A stretch of DNA of 8,198 nucleotides from an uncultured Capnocytophaga sp. (GCA_915070235.1 CAJZFM010000085.1:1-8198); one strand, 5' to 3'; shown: positions 1 to 7,025, counted from the first letter of the stretch. Numbers and translations: made by a program. The notes: generated from the sequence alone by a model not told the origin.

Positions 1-102
1 TTTATTAGCCTCCCTATCAGCCTCATACTGATAGCTATTTTTTCGTTTTTCCCAAGGTTTTCCTTGGTCTATAACTTTTACCGTTTTTGTCTTCTTACCC
101 AT
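1..102 (-). CDS. Partial ORF downstream of the AAA ATPase; possible second gene of a two-gene defence module
   Basis: An ATG at 100-102 opens a frame that stays open for 34 codons to the left edge. The peptide begins MGKKTKTVKVIDQGKPWEKR and is rich in Lys and Arg, with no recognisable catalytic motif in the visible part. It starts 5 bp after the stop codon of the AAA ATPase on the same strand, so the two are probably co-transcribed. ATPases of this COG1106 type are often followed by an RloB/AbiLii-type protein, whose start is also basic, but the diagnostic CEGxKTE-like segment of RloB would lie beyond the edge. The identity is therefore open. An inverted repeat followed by a T-run lies inside this frame when read on the plus strand, which slightly weakens the gene call. 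Confidence 0.5.
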   Translation of the reverse strand, partial: MGKKTKTVKVIDQGKPWEKRKNSYQYEADREANK

Positions 103-107
103 ACTAC

Positions 108-1367
108 TTAGGAATTGGCTGCTAATTCTGAAAAATCTTCTACCAAGGGTATAGCCCCATACTTGCCATGCCTGTAATCTTTCTCAAATGAGGCTTGGGC
201 TCGTATTCCATTTATCTGTGCTAAGCTGTATAAGTGGCTCGCTCCTGCTTTGTCTTTTTCAACAAATTCAATTTGGTCTCGCCTTAGAAAGCTACTTGAT
301 AACAAAGATGTGTCATGGGTGACAAAGATAAACTGTGTTTGTTTGTTTTCTTCTGAGTTAAATAACTGCACTATCCGCTTGGTCAGAAGAGAATGAAAAC
401 GTGCATCAAACTCGTCAATTACTAATGGGCGACCTTCTTTCACCGCTTCATAGATGTAGGGACTCAGTTCAAAAAGCTTACGAGTACCCTCTGATTCGTA
501 TCTTTCAAAAGAAAACCTCCCATGAGCTAACCCTCCCATATATTCCTTTTTAGAAACGAGTAGTTGTGGCTTTTTCTTTTCTCCAAAGTTAGCAGATTTT
601 TCACCTTCTATGACTTCTAAGTCTTGGATAGAGGTATCTCCTTTTTTTAATATATTGAGAATAAACTCTTTCTTAGACGCTTCTTTCAGGGCTTCTGTTG
701 CATAACTCATCATGGTAGGGTTGCTTAATCCACTAATGATATTAATGCTGTTTAGATTACTTGTAATCTGCTTGGATATCTTTCCAAAACCAAAGGAAGC
801 CAATACAGTAAGAAACAAATTAGTAGGCAAAAGCATTTCGCCAGAGTCTTCTCCTTGTTGGGTAAGGTTCATATAAACGACCCCTTCTGCAAAATTTGTA
901 TTATCTATCTCATTGATAGCATTGTCCTCACGAATAAAATAGCAAAGTTCTCGCCTTCCTTTCTTCCCATAGAGCCATTCGGAGGTAATCTTGCCTGTTT
1001 TGGCTTCAAATCCATAACGATATCTTACCTCTTCTATATAGAAAATCATCTGAAAGAAAGTCGGTTGGTCTATGGTTTCAGCACTCACAAAAGAATCTAT
1101 AAGAGAAAGCACCTTGCTATCTCTCACTGAATCGGATACGATTTTTAGAAAAGCCTCCAGCGCTTTCACTACATTGCTTTTTCCACTGGCATTCGCCCCA
1201 TAGATAGCTTTTGTCTTTAGGAAAGCCCCCTCTTTGTACTTGAAAGTATGTGTAGGCTCCAAAGCAATATCCTGAACGGAAGTCAGATTTGCTTTAGAAA
1301 GGCTTATTGTCTGTATCTCTTTGAAAGAACGGAAGTTACCAAAACTAAAATCTTGCAGAATTACCAT
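108..1367 (-). CDS. AAA family ATPase (COG1106, AAA_15/AAA_21 type), AbiLi/RloA-like
   Basis: A 419-residue SMC/ABC-like ATPase. Visible motifs are an N-terminal strand with the FGNFRSFKE pattern typical of these proteins, Walker A GANASGKS at residues 57-64, an ABC-signature-like ESEGTRKL at about 291-298, Walker B PLVIDEFD ending at about 321, and the H-loop region VTHD at 349-352. The C-terminal FEKDYRHGKYGAIP (about 394-407) resembles the tail I associate with AbiLi/RloA-like proteins. No nuclease domain is visible in it, so any effector should be a partner. I start it at the ATG at 1365-1367. The frame is open further upstream through a TTG, but that codon overlaps the promoter -7 element. 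It is AT-richer than polA, has its own promoter and is followed closely by another ORF, consistent with an acquired two-gene cassette. The ATPase call is firm; the defence role is inferred. Confidence 0.85.
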   Translation of the reverse strand: MVILQDFSFGNFRSFKEIQTISLSKANLTSVQDIALEPTHTFKYKEGAFLKTKAIYGANASGKSNVVKALEAFLKIVSDSVRDSKVLSLIDSFVSAETIDQPTFFQMIFYIEEVRYRYGFEAKTGKITSEWLYGKKGRRELCYFIREDNAINEIDNTNFAEGVVYMNLTQQGEDSGEMLLPTNLFLTVLASFGFGKISKQITSNLNSINIISGLSNPTMMSYATEALKEASKKEFILNILKKGDTSIQDLEVIEGEKSANFGEKKKPQLLVSKKEYMGGLAHGRFSFERYESEGTRKLFELSPYIYEAVKEGRPLVIDEFDARFHSLLTKRIVQLFNSEENKQTQFIFVTHDTSLLSSSFLRRDQIEFVEKDKAGASHLYSLAQINGIRAQASFEKDYRHGKYGAIPLVEDFSELAANS

Positions 1368-1392
1368 AATATCGCTTTTTGCATATTTATTG

Positions 1393-1423
1393 CAAAAATA
1401 CAAATAAGAAATGATTTGACAAA
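1393..1423 (-). promoter_or_regulatory. Bacteroidota-type promoter for the AAA ATPase gene
   Basis: On the minus strand TTTG (1420-1423) is followed after 19 bp by TATTTTTG (1393-1400), matching the -33 TTTG / -7 TAnnTTTG consensus of Bacteroidota. The predicted transcript starts around 1385-1390, about 20 nt before the ATG at 1367. The leader is AT-rich with no Shine-Dalgarno sequence, as usual for the phylum. Confidence 0.7.
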
Positions 1424-1442
1424 ATTTTTCTTAGGATAAGAT

Positions 1443-2027
1443 CTATTCATAACGTCCTTTATAGACTTCTTTGGCTATTTGTGTGTATTTTCTTACAAAA
1501 TTGGTCTTATGAGCAGTATAAGCATCTCTATCATGCTCATAAGGCTTCCATAGTGAGATCTTAAGCGCCTCATATTGCCTTGCCACTAACAAATGTTCCT
1601 GCAAATAGTCCCGAAAATACAACTCATCATTATCTCCCCAATAGCGCAAATGCAAGTGAAATACCTTATTAGCAAAGCCCTGTAGGGTATATCCTTTGTT
1701 AAAAGAGAGTCTTGTAGGAGACTCATTCATACAAAGATAACCTGCCTGAAGAAGCACCTCCTTTATCTGTAAAAGTGGAGTGGTCAAATCCAACTCCACT
1801 AATATATCTATAATTGGTTTTGCCCATATTTCACCAATGGCAGTACTGCCTATATGACTAATCCTAAGCACCTTATCGGAAGGCAATCGCTGCTGAAGAA
1901 ATGACTTTTCTTCTTCAAACCATTCTTTCCAAAGTGGGTTAAAAGGTGAAAGAATAATGGGAAATAGTTCCCATAGTTCTGCGAGCGACATCCTGAGCAA
2001 TGGGTTGGTCTGTTCATCATTGGTCAT
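1443..2027 (-). CDS. GrpB family protein (nucleotidyltransferase-like fold)
   Basis: A 194-residue protein of the GrpB/UPF0157 family (PF04229). The hallmark is HIGSTAIGEIWAKPIIDILV at about residues 58-77: the HIGSTA block, then AKP and the ID pair (D74), which together resemble the G-S...D active-site layout of nucleotidyltransferases. The family's substrate is not established; in some bacteria the domain is fused to dephospho-CoA kinase (CoaE). Here it is stand-alone, of normal length for the family, and carries a short N-terminal extension (MSLAELWELFPI) that I associate with Bacteroidota members. The start at 2025-2027 is chosen as the first ATG; the Met at residue 13 is an alternative. 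It begins 18 bp after the polA stop with no terminator between, so it is probably the second gene of a polA transcript. No function in replication should be assumed from that alone. Confidence 0.85.
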   Translation of the reverse strand: MTNDEQTNPLLRMSLAELWELFPIILSPFNPLWKEWFEEEKSFLQQRLPSDKVLRISHIGSTAIGEIWAKPIIDILVELDLTTPLLQIKEVLLQAGYLCMNESPTRLSFNKGYTLQGFANKVFHLHLRYWGDNDELYFRDYLQEHLLVARQYEALKISLWKPYEHDRDAYTAHKTNFVRKYTQIAKEVYKGRYE

Positions 2028-2045
2028 TAGTAATTTATCTTTATG

Positions 2046-4832
2046 TTAGTGCGCCTCTAACCAATTGTTTCCTGTTCCTATCTCCACGATAAGAGGGACG
2101 GAAAGCTTGTAAGCCTGCTGCATTTCTTCACGAATAAGCGGAGTTACCACTTCTAATTCGGGTTTAGGTACATCAAAAAGCAATTCGTCATGTACTTGTA
2201 GAAGCATGCGGGTAGACAAGTGTTCCCTCTCAAGGCGCTGTGCTATACGTACCATGGCTATTTTGATAATATCGGCAGCACTTCCTTGTATAGGAGCATT
2301 CACCGCATTGCGTTCGGCAGCACCTCGGACAACCTGATTGCGCGAATACACATCAGGCAAGTAGCGACGACGGCCTAAGATAGTCTCTACATAACCATGC
2401 TCACGAGCAAAAGCTATCTGTTTTTCTATATATCCCTTGAGCTTGGGGTAGGTCTGGTAATAGGTATCAATAAGTTCCTTGCTTTGGCTACGAGTAAGAG
2501 AGGTTTGTTGGCTCAGTCCAATGGCCGATACCCCATAGATAATCCCAAAGTTGACCGTTTTGGCATGGCTACGCTGCTCCTTGGTAACCTCCTCTATGGG
2601 CACTGAGAAAACCTTCGCCGCGGTGGAGCAGTGGATATCTTGTCCCTGAAGGAACGCCTCTATCATGTGGTCTTCCTCACTCAGGGCAGCGATGATACGC
2701 AATTCTATCTGAGAATAGTCGGCTGAGAGCAGGGTATAGTCCTCATTGCGAGGAACGAAAGCCTTGCGAATTTGGCTACCTCGTGGGGTACGAATAGGGA
2801 TATTCTGCAAATTGGGTTGGTTACTGCTGAGCCTACCTGTGGCTGTTACCGCCTGCATAAAGGTCGTATGTACCCGCCCTGTACGCGGATTCACCTCACG
2901 AGGAAGGGCTTCTATATAAGTACTTTGGAGCTTCTGCAAGGCTCTAAATTCCAACACATTGGCCACAATAGGGTGTTCAGAAGCCAACTGAGAGAGTACC
3001 TCCTCGGAGGTCGCATATTGTCCTGTCTTGGTCTTCTTAGGCTTGGAGAGCAATTTCAGTTTTTCAAAGAGTATATCCCCCAACTGCTTAGGTGAAGAGA
3101 GGTTAAAGGATTCCCCTGCTTGGTCAAAGATGGTTGTCTGTAGTGCTATCAGATCGGTATTGATTTCTTTGGAGAGTTCCCCCAAGAAATGGGTATCCAA
3201 GCGAATTCCCTCATACTCCATTTGTGCTAACACTTTCACCAAAGGTGCTTCTACCTCGGTAAAGAGCTTGGTCATCTGGTCTTTTTCCAATAGTGGAAGG
3301 AAGGTATGCTTGAGCTGGAGGGTAACATCGGTATCCTCTACCGCGTATTCTTTTTGCAATTCAGCGGGTACGGCACGCATGGTGAGCTGTCCCTTCCCTT
3401 TTTTGCCAATGAGGGTATCTATGGCGATAGGGGTATATCCCAGATAAGCCTCCGAGAGCAAATCCATGTTATGACGCATATCTGGATTGAGCAGATAGTG
3501 GGCAATCATGGTATCAAAGAGCTGCCCACAAACTTCAATTCCGTAATTGGTCAATACCTTCAGGTCATACTTAAGGTTTTGACCTATCTTGAGAATCGTT
3601 GTGGATTCAAAAAGGGGTTTCAGCACCGAAAGCCATTGCCTTGCCAAGTCAAAATCTTCTGGAAAGAGGATATAATAGCCCTTATGCATCTCCCATGAAA
3701 GCGCTAAACCGACAATTTGCGCTTCCAACTCGTTAAGAGAGGTCGTTTCTGTATCAAAACACACCTCTTTTTGTGACAAAAGCTCAGGCAGCAAAGCCTC
3801 CACCTCCGCCTGAGTGGTGAGTAGTTGGTATTGGTGAGGTACCTCCTTAATCGTTTTGAGCTTTTGGGTGGGTACTGCCTCGGCAAACATGGGCTTGGTA
3901 GCCACAGGCGAGGAAAGTCCCGCCAAAGAAAACAAATCAGGTTGGGCAGCAGGTGCCACTCCGAAGGCCTTTTGTAAGGTAGCGAGCATAGTACGGAACT
4001 CCAATTCCTCAAAGATAGGCTTGATCTTATCCATCTGAGGTGCAGAGAGTTCGAAATCCTTTTCGTCAAAGGTAACAGGCACATCCAAGAGGATACGCGC
4101 AAGGGTTTTGGAAAGCAACCCTTTTTCCTTATTCGCCTCTATATTCTCTCGGAGCTTACCCTTGAGCTTATCGGTATTGGCCAAGAGGTTTTCTAAAGAG
4201 CCAAATTCCTTAAGGAGCTTTTGGGCTGTCTTCTCTCCTACCCCTGGTAGGCCAGGGATATTATCCACTGCATCACCCATCATACCCAAGAGGTCTATCA
4301 CCTGCTCTGGGTATTCTACTTGAAAATTCTCCTTGACCTCTTCCACCCCCCATATCTCTACCTCATTGCCTCCACGGGCAGGCTTGTACATAAAGATATG
4401 AGGAGAGACCAGCTGGCTATAGTCCTTATCTGGAGTTACCATATAGACTGTATAGCCCTGTTTTTCAGCCTGTTTGGAGAGTGTCCCTATAATATCATCG
4501 GCCTCATAACCTTCCTTTTCTATGATAGGAATCCGCATAGCTTCCAGAATCTGATGTATATAGGGAATGGCCAAGCGAATCGCCTCTGGCGTCTCATCTC
4601 GGTTGGCCTTGTATTCGGGATAAATGGCCGAACGCTGCTGACTACCACCCTTATCAAAGCATACCGCCAAAAGGTGGGGTTGCTCCTTGCGAATAACCTC
4701 CAATAGTGAGTTCATAAACCCCACTATGGCCGAGGTATTCATTCCCTTGGAGTTGATTCGTGGGTTCTTGATAAAAGCATAATAGCCCCTGAATATCAAG
4801 GCATAAGCATCTAATAGAAATAATTTTTTCAT
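2046..4832 (-). CDS. polA: DNA polymerase I
   Basis: A 928-residue, full-length family A polymerase that fills Okazaki-fragment gaps, removes RNA primers and completes excision repair. The 5' nuclease domain covers about residues 1-290, with LLDAY (D8), GYEADD near 108-113, TPDKD, and the helix-hairpin segment GLPGVGEKTAQ. A Pro/Ala-rich linker spans about 291-335. The proofreading domain spans about 336-515 with intact Exo I FDTET (359-363), Exo II IGQNLKYD and Exo III YAVED (496-500), so 3'-5' exonuclease activity should be present, unlike in Taq-type enzymes. The polymerase domain follows with motif A DYSQIELR (from 705), motif B from R754 to G767 including F762, and motif C HDE (881-883). 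The start MKKLFLLDAY is the standard one. No clear promoter lies in the 89-bp gap upstream, where a yceI terminator sits. The linker carries a clamp-binding-like motif. Confidence 0.98.
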   Translation of the reverse strand: MKKLFLLDAYALIFRGYYAFIKNPRINSKGMNTSAIVGFMNSLLEVIRKEQPHLLAVCFDKGGSQQRSAIYPEYKANRDETPEAIRLAIPYIHQILEAMRIPIIEKEGYEADDIIGTLSKQAEKQGYTVYMVTPDKDYSQLVSPHIFMYKPARGGNEVEIWGVEEVKENFQVEYPEQVIDLLGMMGDAVDNIPGLPGVGEKTAQKLLKEFGSLENLLANTDKLKGKLRENIEANKEKGLLSKTLARILLDVPVTFDEKDFELSAPQMDKIKPIFEELEFRTMLATLQKAFGVAPAAQPDLFSLAGLSSPVATKPMFAEAVPTQKLKTIKEVPHQYQLLTTQAEVEALLPELLSQKEVCFDTETTSLNELEAQIVGLALSWEMHKGYYILFPEDFDLARQWLSVLKPLFESTTILKIGQNLKYDLKVLTNYGIEVCGQLFDTMIAHYLLNPDMRHNMDLLSEAYLGYTPIAIDTLIGKKGKGQLTMRAVPAELQKEYAVEDTDVTLQLKHTFLPLLEKDQMTKLFTEVEAPLVKVLAQMEYEGIRLDTHFLGELSKEINTDLIALQTTIFDQAGESFNLSSPKQLGDILFEKLKLLSKPKKTKTGQYATSEEVLSQLASEHPIVANVLEFRALQKLQSTYIEALPREVNPRTGRVHTTFMQAVTATGRLSSNQPNLQNIPIRTPRGSQIRKAFVPRNEDYTLLSADYSQIELRIIAALSEEDHMIEAFLQGQDIHCSTAAKVFSVPIEEVTKEQRSHAKTVNFGIIYGVSAIGLSQQTSLTRSQSKELIDTYYQTYPKLKGYIEKQIAFAREHGYVETILGRRRYLPDVYSRNQVVRGAAERNAVNAPIQGSAADIIKIAMVRIAQRLEREHLSTRMLLQVHDELLFDVPKPELEVVTPLIREEMQQAYKLSVPLIVEIGTGNNWLEAH
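3930..3944 (-). other. Candidate beta-clamp-binding pentapeptide QPDLF in the PolA linker
   Basis: These five codons encode Q297-P-D-L-F301 in the flexible Ala/Pro-rich linker between the 5' nuclease and proofreading domains. The bacterial sliding-clamp-binding consensus is QL(S/D)LF, so four of the five positions agree (Q, D, L, F). The exposed linker position would suit a tether to DnaN. Function is inferred only. Confidence 0.45.
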
Positions 4833-4850
4833 CTCAGTATATTCTTTTTA

Positions 4851-4886
4851 TAGAAAAACCTTTGGCAAAAAGGCTTCACCAAAGGT
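4851..4886 (-). terminator. Intrinsic terminator of the yceI-like gene
   Basis: On the minus strand ACCTTTGG (4879-4886) pairs perfectly with CCAAAGGT (4858-4865) around a 13-nt loop, giving an 8-bp stem followed directly by a short T-run (4854-4857). It starts 36 bp after the YceI stop codon and ends about 20 bp before the polA start. It should end the yceI transcript, and any polA message from upstream would have to read through it. Confidence 0.7.
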
Positions 4887-4921
4887 CTCTCTAACAAAAA
4901 CACAAAATTCACAAACACAGA

Positions 4922-5491
4922 TTAGAAGGTAGGCATCACAAAGGTATGAATCGTGAAATTGTCCTCAATGGCCTTATCTCCTAAGTTGGAGAAAAAGCTA
5001 CCTGAACCATACTTGATGTCATACTGCGTACGGTTGATTACCACCGTGGAGGCAAAGCCCTCCGCAGCTGTTCTAAGTAGTTCCACTGTTACTGGCTTGG
5101 TGATTCCCTTGATAGTAAGATCCCCTTCTGCTTTATAGCCTGCTTGGGTCTTGGTAACTGTCTTTAGCTTCAAGGTAGCAGTAGGGAATTTCTTAACCGC
5201 AAAGAAGTCATCGGACTTAAGGTGTTCTTCCAATTTTGCTTTTCCCTTAGCGTCCATATCCTCATCAGTAACGGTTAAGGTGTTCATATCCACTACAAAA
5301 GAGCCACCAACGAGTTCGTTATTCTTATAGGTAAATTCTCCTGCGCTAAAGGTAAGAGAACCCTTATGACCTGCTCCCACTACTTTTTTAGCTTCCCACT
5401 GGAGATTGCTGGTCTGTAAGTGGAGTTTTTTGACTTGCCCCATAGCTACCGCAGCTACGAATAAGGCAACAATGCTTAGTATTTTCCTCAT
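4922..5491 (-). CDS. YceI family secreted lipid-binding protein
   Basis: A 189-residue YceI-like protein (PF04264). Members form a lipocalin-like beta barrel that holds isoprenoid or fatty-acid-like ligands in the periplasm. An N-terminal signal peptide is visible: MRK, a hydrophobic run of about 15 residues, then AMG followed by Q19, the likely signal peptidase I site, with no lipobox. The mature part shows the family's beta-strand layout: an N-terminal SNLQWEAKKVVG, GHKGSLTFSAGEF, the FVVDMNTLTVTD strand, then the KLEEHLKSDDFFAVKKFP block (about 86-104), which is the family signature, and the GDLTIKGITKPVTV strand pair. Length is normal. It has its own promoter 24-53 bp upstream and a strong terminator, so it is probably monocistronic. 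Stress-related or oxidative roles are reported for some homologues; nothing here specifies the ligand. Confidence 0.92.
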   Translation of the reverse strand: MRKILSIVALFVAAVAMGQVKKLHLQTSNLQWEAKKVVGAGHKGSLTFSAGEFTYKNNELVGGSFVVDMNTLTVTDEDMDAKGKAKLEEHLKSDDFFAVKKFPTATLKLKTVTKTQAGYKAEGDLTIKGITKPVTVELLRTAAEGFASTVVINRTQYDIKYGSGSFFSNLGDKAIEDNFTIHTFVMPTF

Positions 5492-5514
5492 AAAAATTAG
5501 TATTTATCACTGGG

Positions 5515-5544
5515 CAAAGATAATAATAAAAATGGAATAAACAA
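5515..5544 (-). promoter_or_regulatory. Bacteroidota-type promoter for the yceI-like gene
   Basis: TTG (5542-5544) followed by a 19-bp spacer and TATCTTTG (5515-5522), an exact TAnnTTTG -7 element, read on the minus strand. Transcription should start near 5508, giving a leader of roughly 17 nt before the ATG at 5491. It lies in the 84-bp gap after apbE, in which I see no clear terminator hairpin for apbE. Confidence 0.75.
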
Positions 5545-5575
5545 GGTAAAAGTCAAAAAATTAATGTGCAGATGC

Positions 5576-6601
5576 CTACTCTTCAAACTCTACCTTAAAG
5601 TTCTCTGTTACATACTTTTGTATCTGTCCCTTATGCGCCTCATCGGAGTAGAGCAATACCGCTCTAAGCTCCTTATGGCCTTTAAGAAATACCTTAGCTG
5701 GCTCTACCCCGCCCAAGGCCATAAGAGTGGTCGCATAGCCATCGGCCAGCATAGCCGAAGGAGCTACAACTGTGGCACTCAATAGGTTACTGGGTTGTGG
5801 ACGACCTGTCTTAGGATTGATAGTATGTACATATTTCTGCCCTGTTAGGGAATCCGTCCAGAGCTTGCGATAATTACCCGAAGTAGCCAACCCACAATTG
5901 GTCAGCTCCACCGTAGCGACAATTTCCCTATCTTCATCAGGCTTTTGCAAGGGATTGTCTATGCCTATCGTCCAAGACTTGCCCTTGAGGGTGTTTCGCC
6001 CATGAATGACCAGCTCGCCCCCTACCTCTACAATAAAGTTGGTGATCTGCTTGGAAAGGAAATAATCGGCAATCACATCGGAGGTATACCCCTGCGCTAT
6101 CGCATTGAAATTCAACTGTATATTAGGATTATCCTTTGTTATAAAAATACCTTTGGGGGTGTCATTGATATGTACCTTGTCCATACCCGTTAGGGCAAGC
6201 AAACTATCTATTTGCTTTTGGGTAGGAGGGGTATGGTTTTCCTTTTTGCCAAAACCCCAAGCGTTGATCAGCTGTCCGATAGAGGGGTCAAAGGCTCCTT
6301 TACTCTGCCAATATATGTCAAAAGAAGCTGAAATAACTTTCTCAAAATGAGGATCTATAGGTAGGTGTTCGCCTTTGTTTATCTTACTAATCAAGGAGTT
6401 ATCTATATAGGTAGACATAGATAGGTCTATCACCCGCAGTATAGAATCCACAGCCGTTTTCTCCACTGGTTGGTGAGCAATATAGGTAATCCCATAGGTA
6501 GTGCCTTGTGCCTCCCCCCTTATATAATAGACGTTTTCCTTGGATACTTGCTGGCAAGCAACGGCCATAACCGCCGCACATAAGATGTATAGGTATTTCA
6601 T
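5576..6601 (-). CDS. apbE: FAD:protein FMN transferase, lipoprotein
   Basis: A 341-residue ApbE (PF02424). It uses FAD and Mg2+ to attach FMN covalently to a Ser/Thr of periplasm-facing partners such as the NqrB/NqrC or RnfG subunits. A type II signal peptide ends in the lipobox AVAC with C16 as the lipidated residue. The residues after C16 (QQVSKEN) are not the acidic run that exports Capnocytophaga lipoproteins to the surface, so a periplasmic face is more likely. Family motifs appear in order: AQGTTYGITY (31-40), GAFDPSIG (103-110), NAIAQGY (166-172), VEVGGEL (191-197), SGNY (241-244), HTINPKTGRP (259-268) and LADGYATTLMALG (285-297), which holds the metal-binding Asp and Thr. Its ATG directly abuts the TAA of the upstream gene, so translation is probably coupled. 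No nqr or rnf gene is in view. Confidence 0.95.
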   Translation of the reverse strand: MKYLYILCAAVMAVACQQVSKENVYYIRGEAQGTTYGITYIAHQPVEKTAVDSILRVIDLSMSTYIDNSLISKINKGEHLPIDPHFEKVISASFDIYWQSKGAFDPSIGQLINAWGFGKKENHTPPTQKQIDSLLALTGMDKVHINDTPKGIFITKDNPNIQLNFNAIAQGYTSDVIADYFLSKQITNFIVEVGGELVIHGRNTLKGKSWTIGIDNPLQKPDEDREIVATVELTNCGLATSGNYRKLWTDSLTGQKYVHTINPKTGRPQPSNLLSATVVAPSAMLADGYATTLMALGGVEPAKVFLKGHKELRAVLLYSDEAHKGQIQKYVTENFKVEFEE

Positions 6602-6961
6602 TTATTCAATCTTTAACAATCCTCTAAAATCAACTTGGTAGGACTTGCCCTGCTCCAATGGTGCCAAAGGGTTCTCCACATCATAGAGTCCTACCCCAGC
6701 CCAATAGGTGTCTGCCTTATGCTCCGCTGCCTTGCGGTGTACTTTCTCCATAAAGGCAACATCATACACATCGGGGTCGTCTCCCTGCAAAATAGGGCGT
6801 ACGATGATAAAACTCTTCTGTCCCTTGGGGTCTATACAGACAAATTGTGGGTTCTTCTTGCGATCACTATTGACCAACAGAAACTCCCAACCCAGCTCCT
6901 GCAAGGCCTCTCCTACGATATTCATCGCTAAATTATGTAATTCTTGTTCGGTTAGCGGCAT
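6602..6961 (-). CDS. Conserved 119-residue protein encoded immediately upstream of apbE; function unknown
   Basis: A soluble-looking 119-residue protein with no signal peptide or membrane segment. It opens with a helix (TEQELHNLAMNIVGEAL), then the strands WEFLLVNSD, PQFVCIDPKG and KSFIIVRPIL, then a YDVAFMEKVHRKAAEH helix and a YWAGVGLYDVE strand, ending in a QVDFRGLLKIE strand. The alpha-beta-beta-beta-alpha-beta order loosely recalls the PD-(D/E)xK fold, but an ExK catalytic pair is not evident (IVR sits where EVK would be), so I do not call a nuclease. I recognise the sequence type as conserved in Flavobacteriia beside apbE. From memory some database copies carry a sodium-pumping NADH-quinone reductase subunit F name, which the sequence does not support, as there is no ferredoxin or FAD domain. 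Its stop codon directly precedes the apbE start, implying a linked role in flavinylation or in the flavoprotein target. Confidence 0.8.
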   Translation of the reverse strand: MPLTEQELHNLAMNIVGEALQELGWEFLLVNSDRKKNPQFVCIDPKGQKSFIIVRPILQGDDPDVYDVAFMEKVHRKAAEHKADTYWAGVGLYDVENPLAPLEQGKSYQVDFRGLLKIE

Positions 6962-6986
6962 TTCTTTATTGTTAATGACTGTGGGC

Positions 6987-7014
6987 TGACTACTGACCTC
7001 TGACTACTGGCTAC
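6987..7014 (-). repeat. Imperfect heptamer tandem repeat, four units of GTAGTCA
   Basis: Read on the minus strand, four consecutive 7-bp units GTAGCCA, GTAGTCA, GAGGTCA, GTAGTCA occupy 28 bp. They lie between the -7 element and the start codon of the 119-residue gene, at the front of its predicted leader. Flanking bases (ATCA before; a further GTCA at 6977-6980) suggest decayed extra units. The block is non-coding. Confidence 0.8.
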
Positions 7015-7025
7015 TGATCAAAGGG

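Noticed and set aside
1368..1403. N-terminal extension of the AAA ATPase from a TTG at 1401-1403
   Set aside because: The extension overlaps the -7 element, and the normal ATPase N-terminus begins just after the ATG at 1365-1367.
855..1439. Short plus-strand frames opposite the AAA ATPase
   Set aside because: They overlap the ATPase coding sequence and its promoter, encode no recognisable protein and have no upstream TAnnTTTG element.
2397..4706. Several open frames of 60-140 codons on the plus strand opposite polA, and a 132-codon minus-strand frame at 3704-4102
   Set aside because: All lie inside the fully intact polA frame, have arginine/serine- or leucine-rich shadow composition, and show no domain or promoter.
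6602..6961. Call of the 119-residue protein as a PD-(D/E)xK nuclease
   Set aside because: The strand order is suggestive, but the ExK position reads IVR and no conserved acidic pair can be assigned.
6978..7020. Heptamer block considered as a CRISPR or operator array
   Set aside because: Units are 7 bp and contiguous without spacers, which rules out CRISPR; an operator role cannot be shown from one site.
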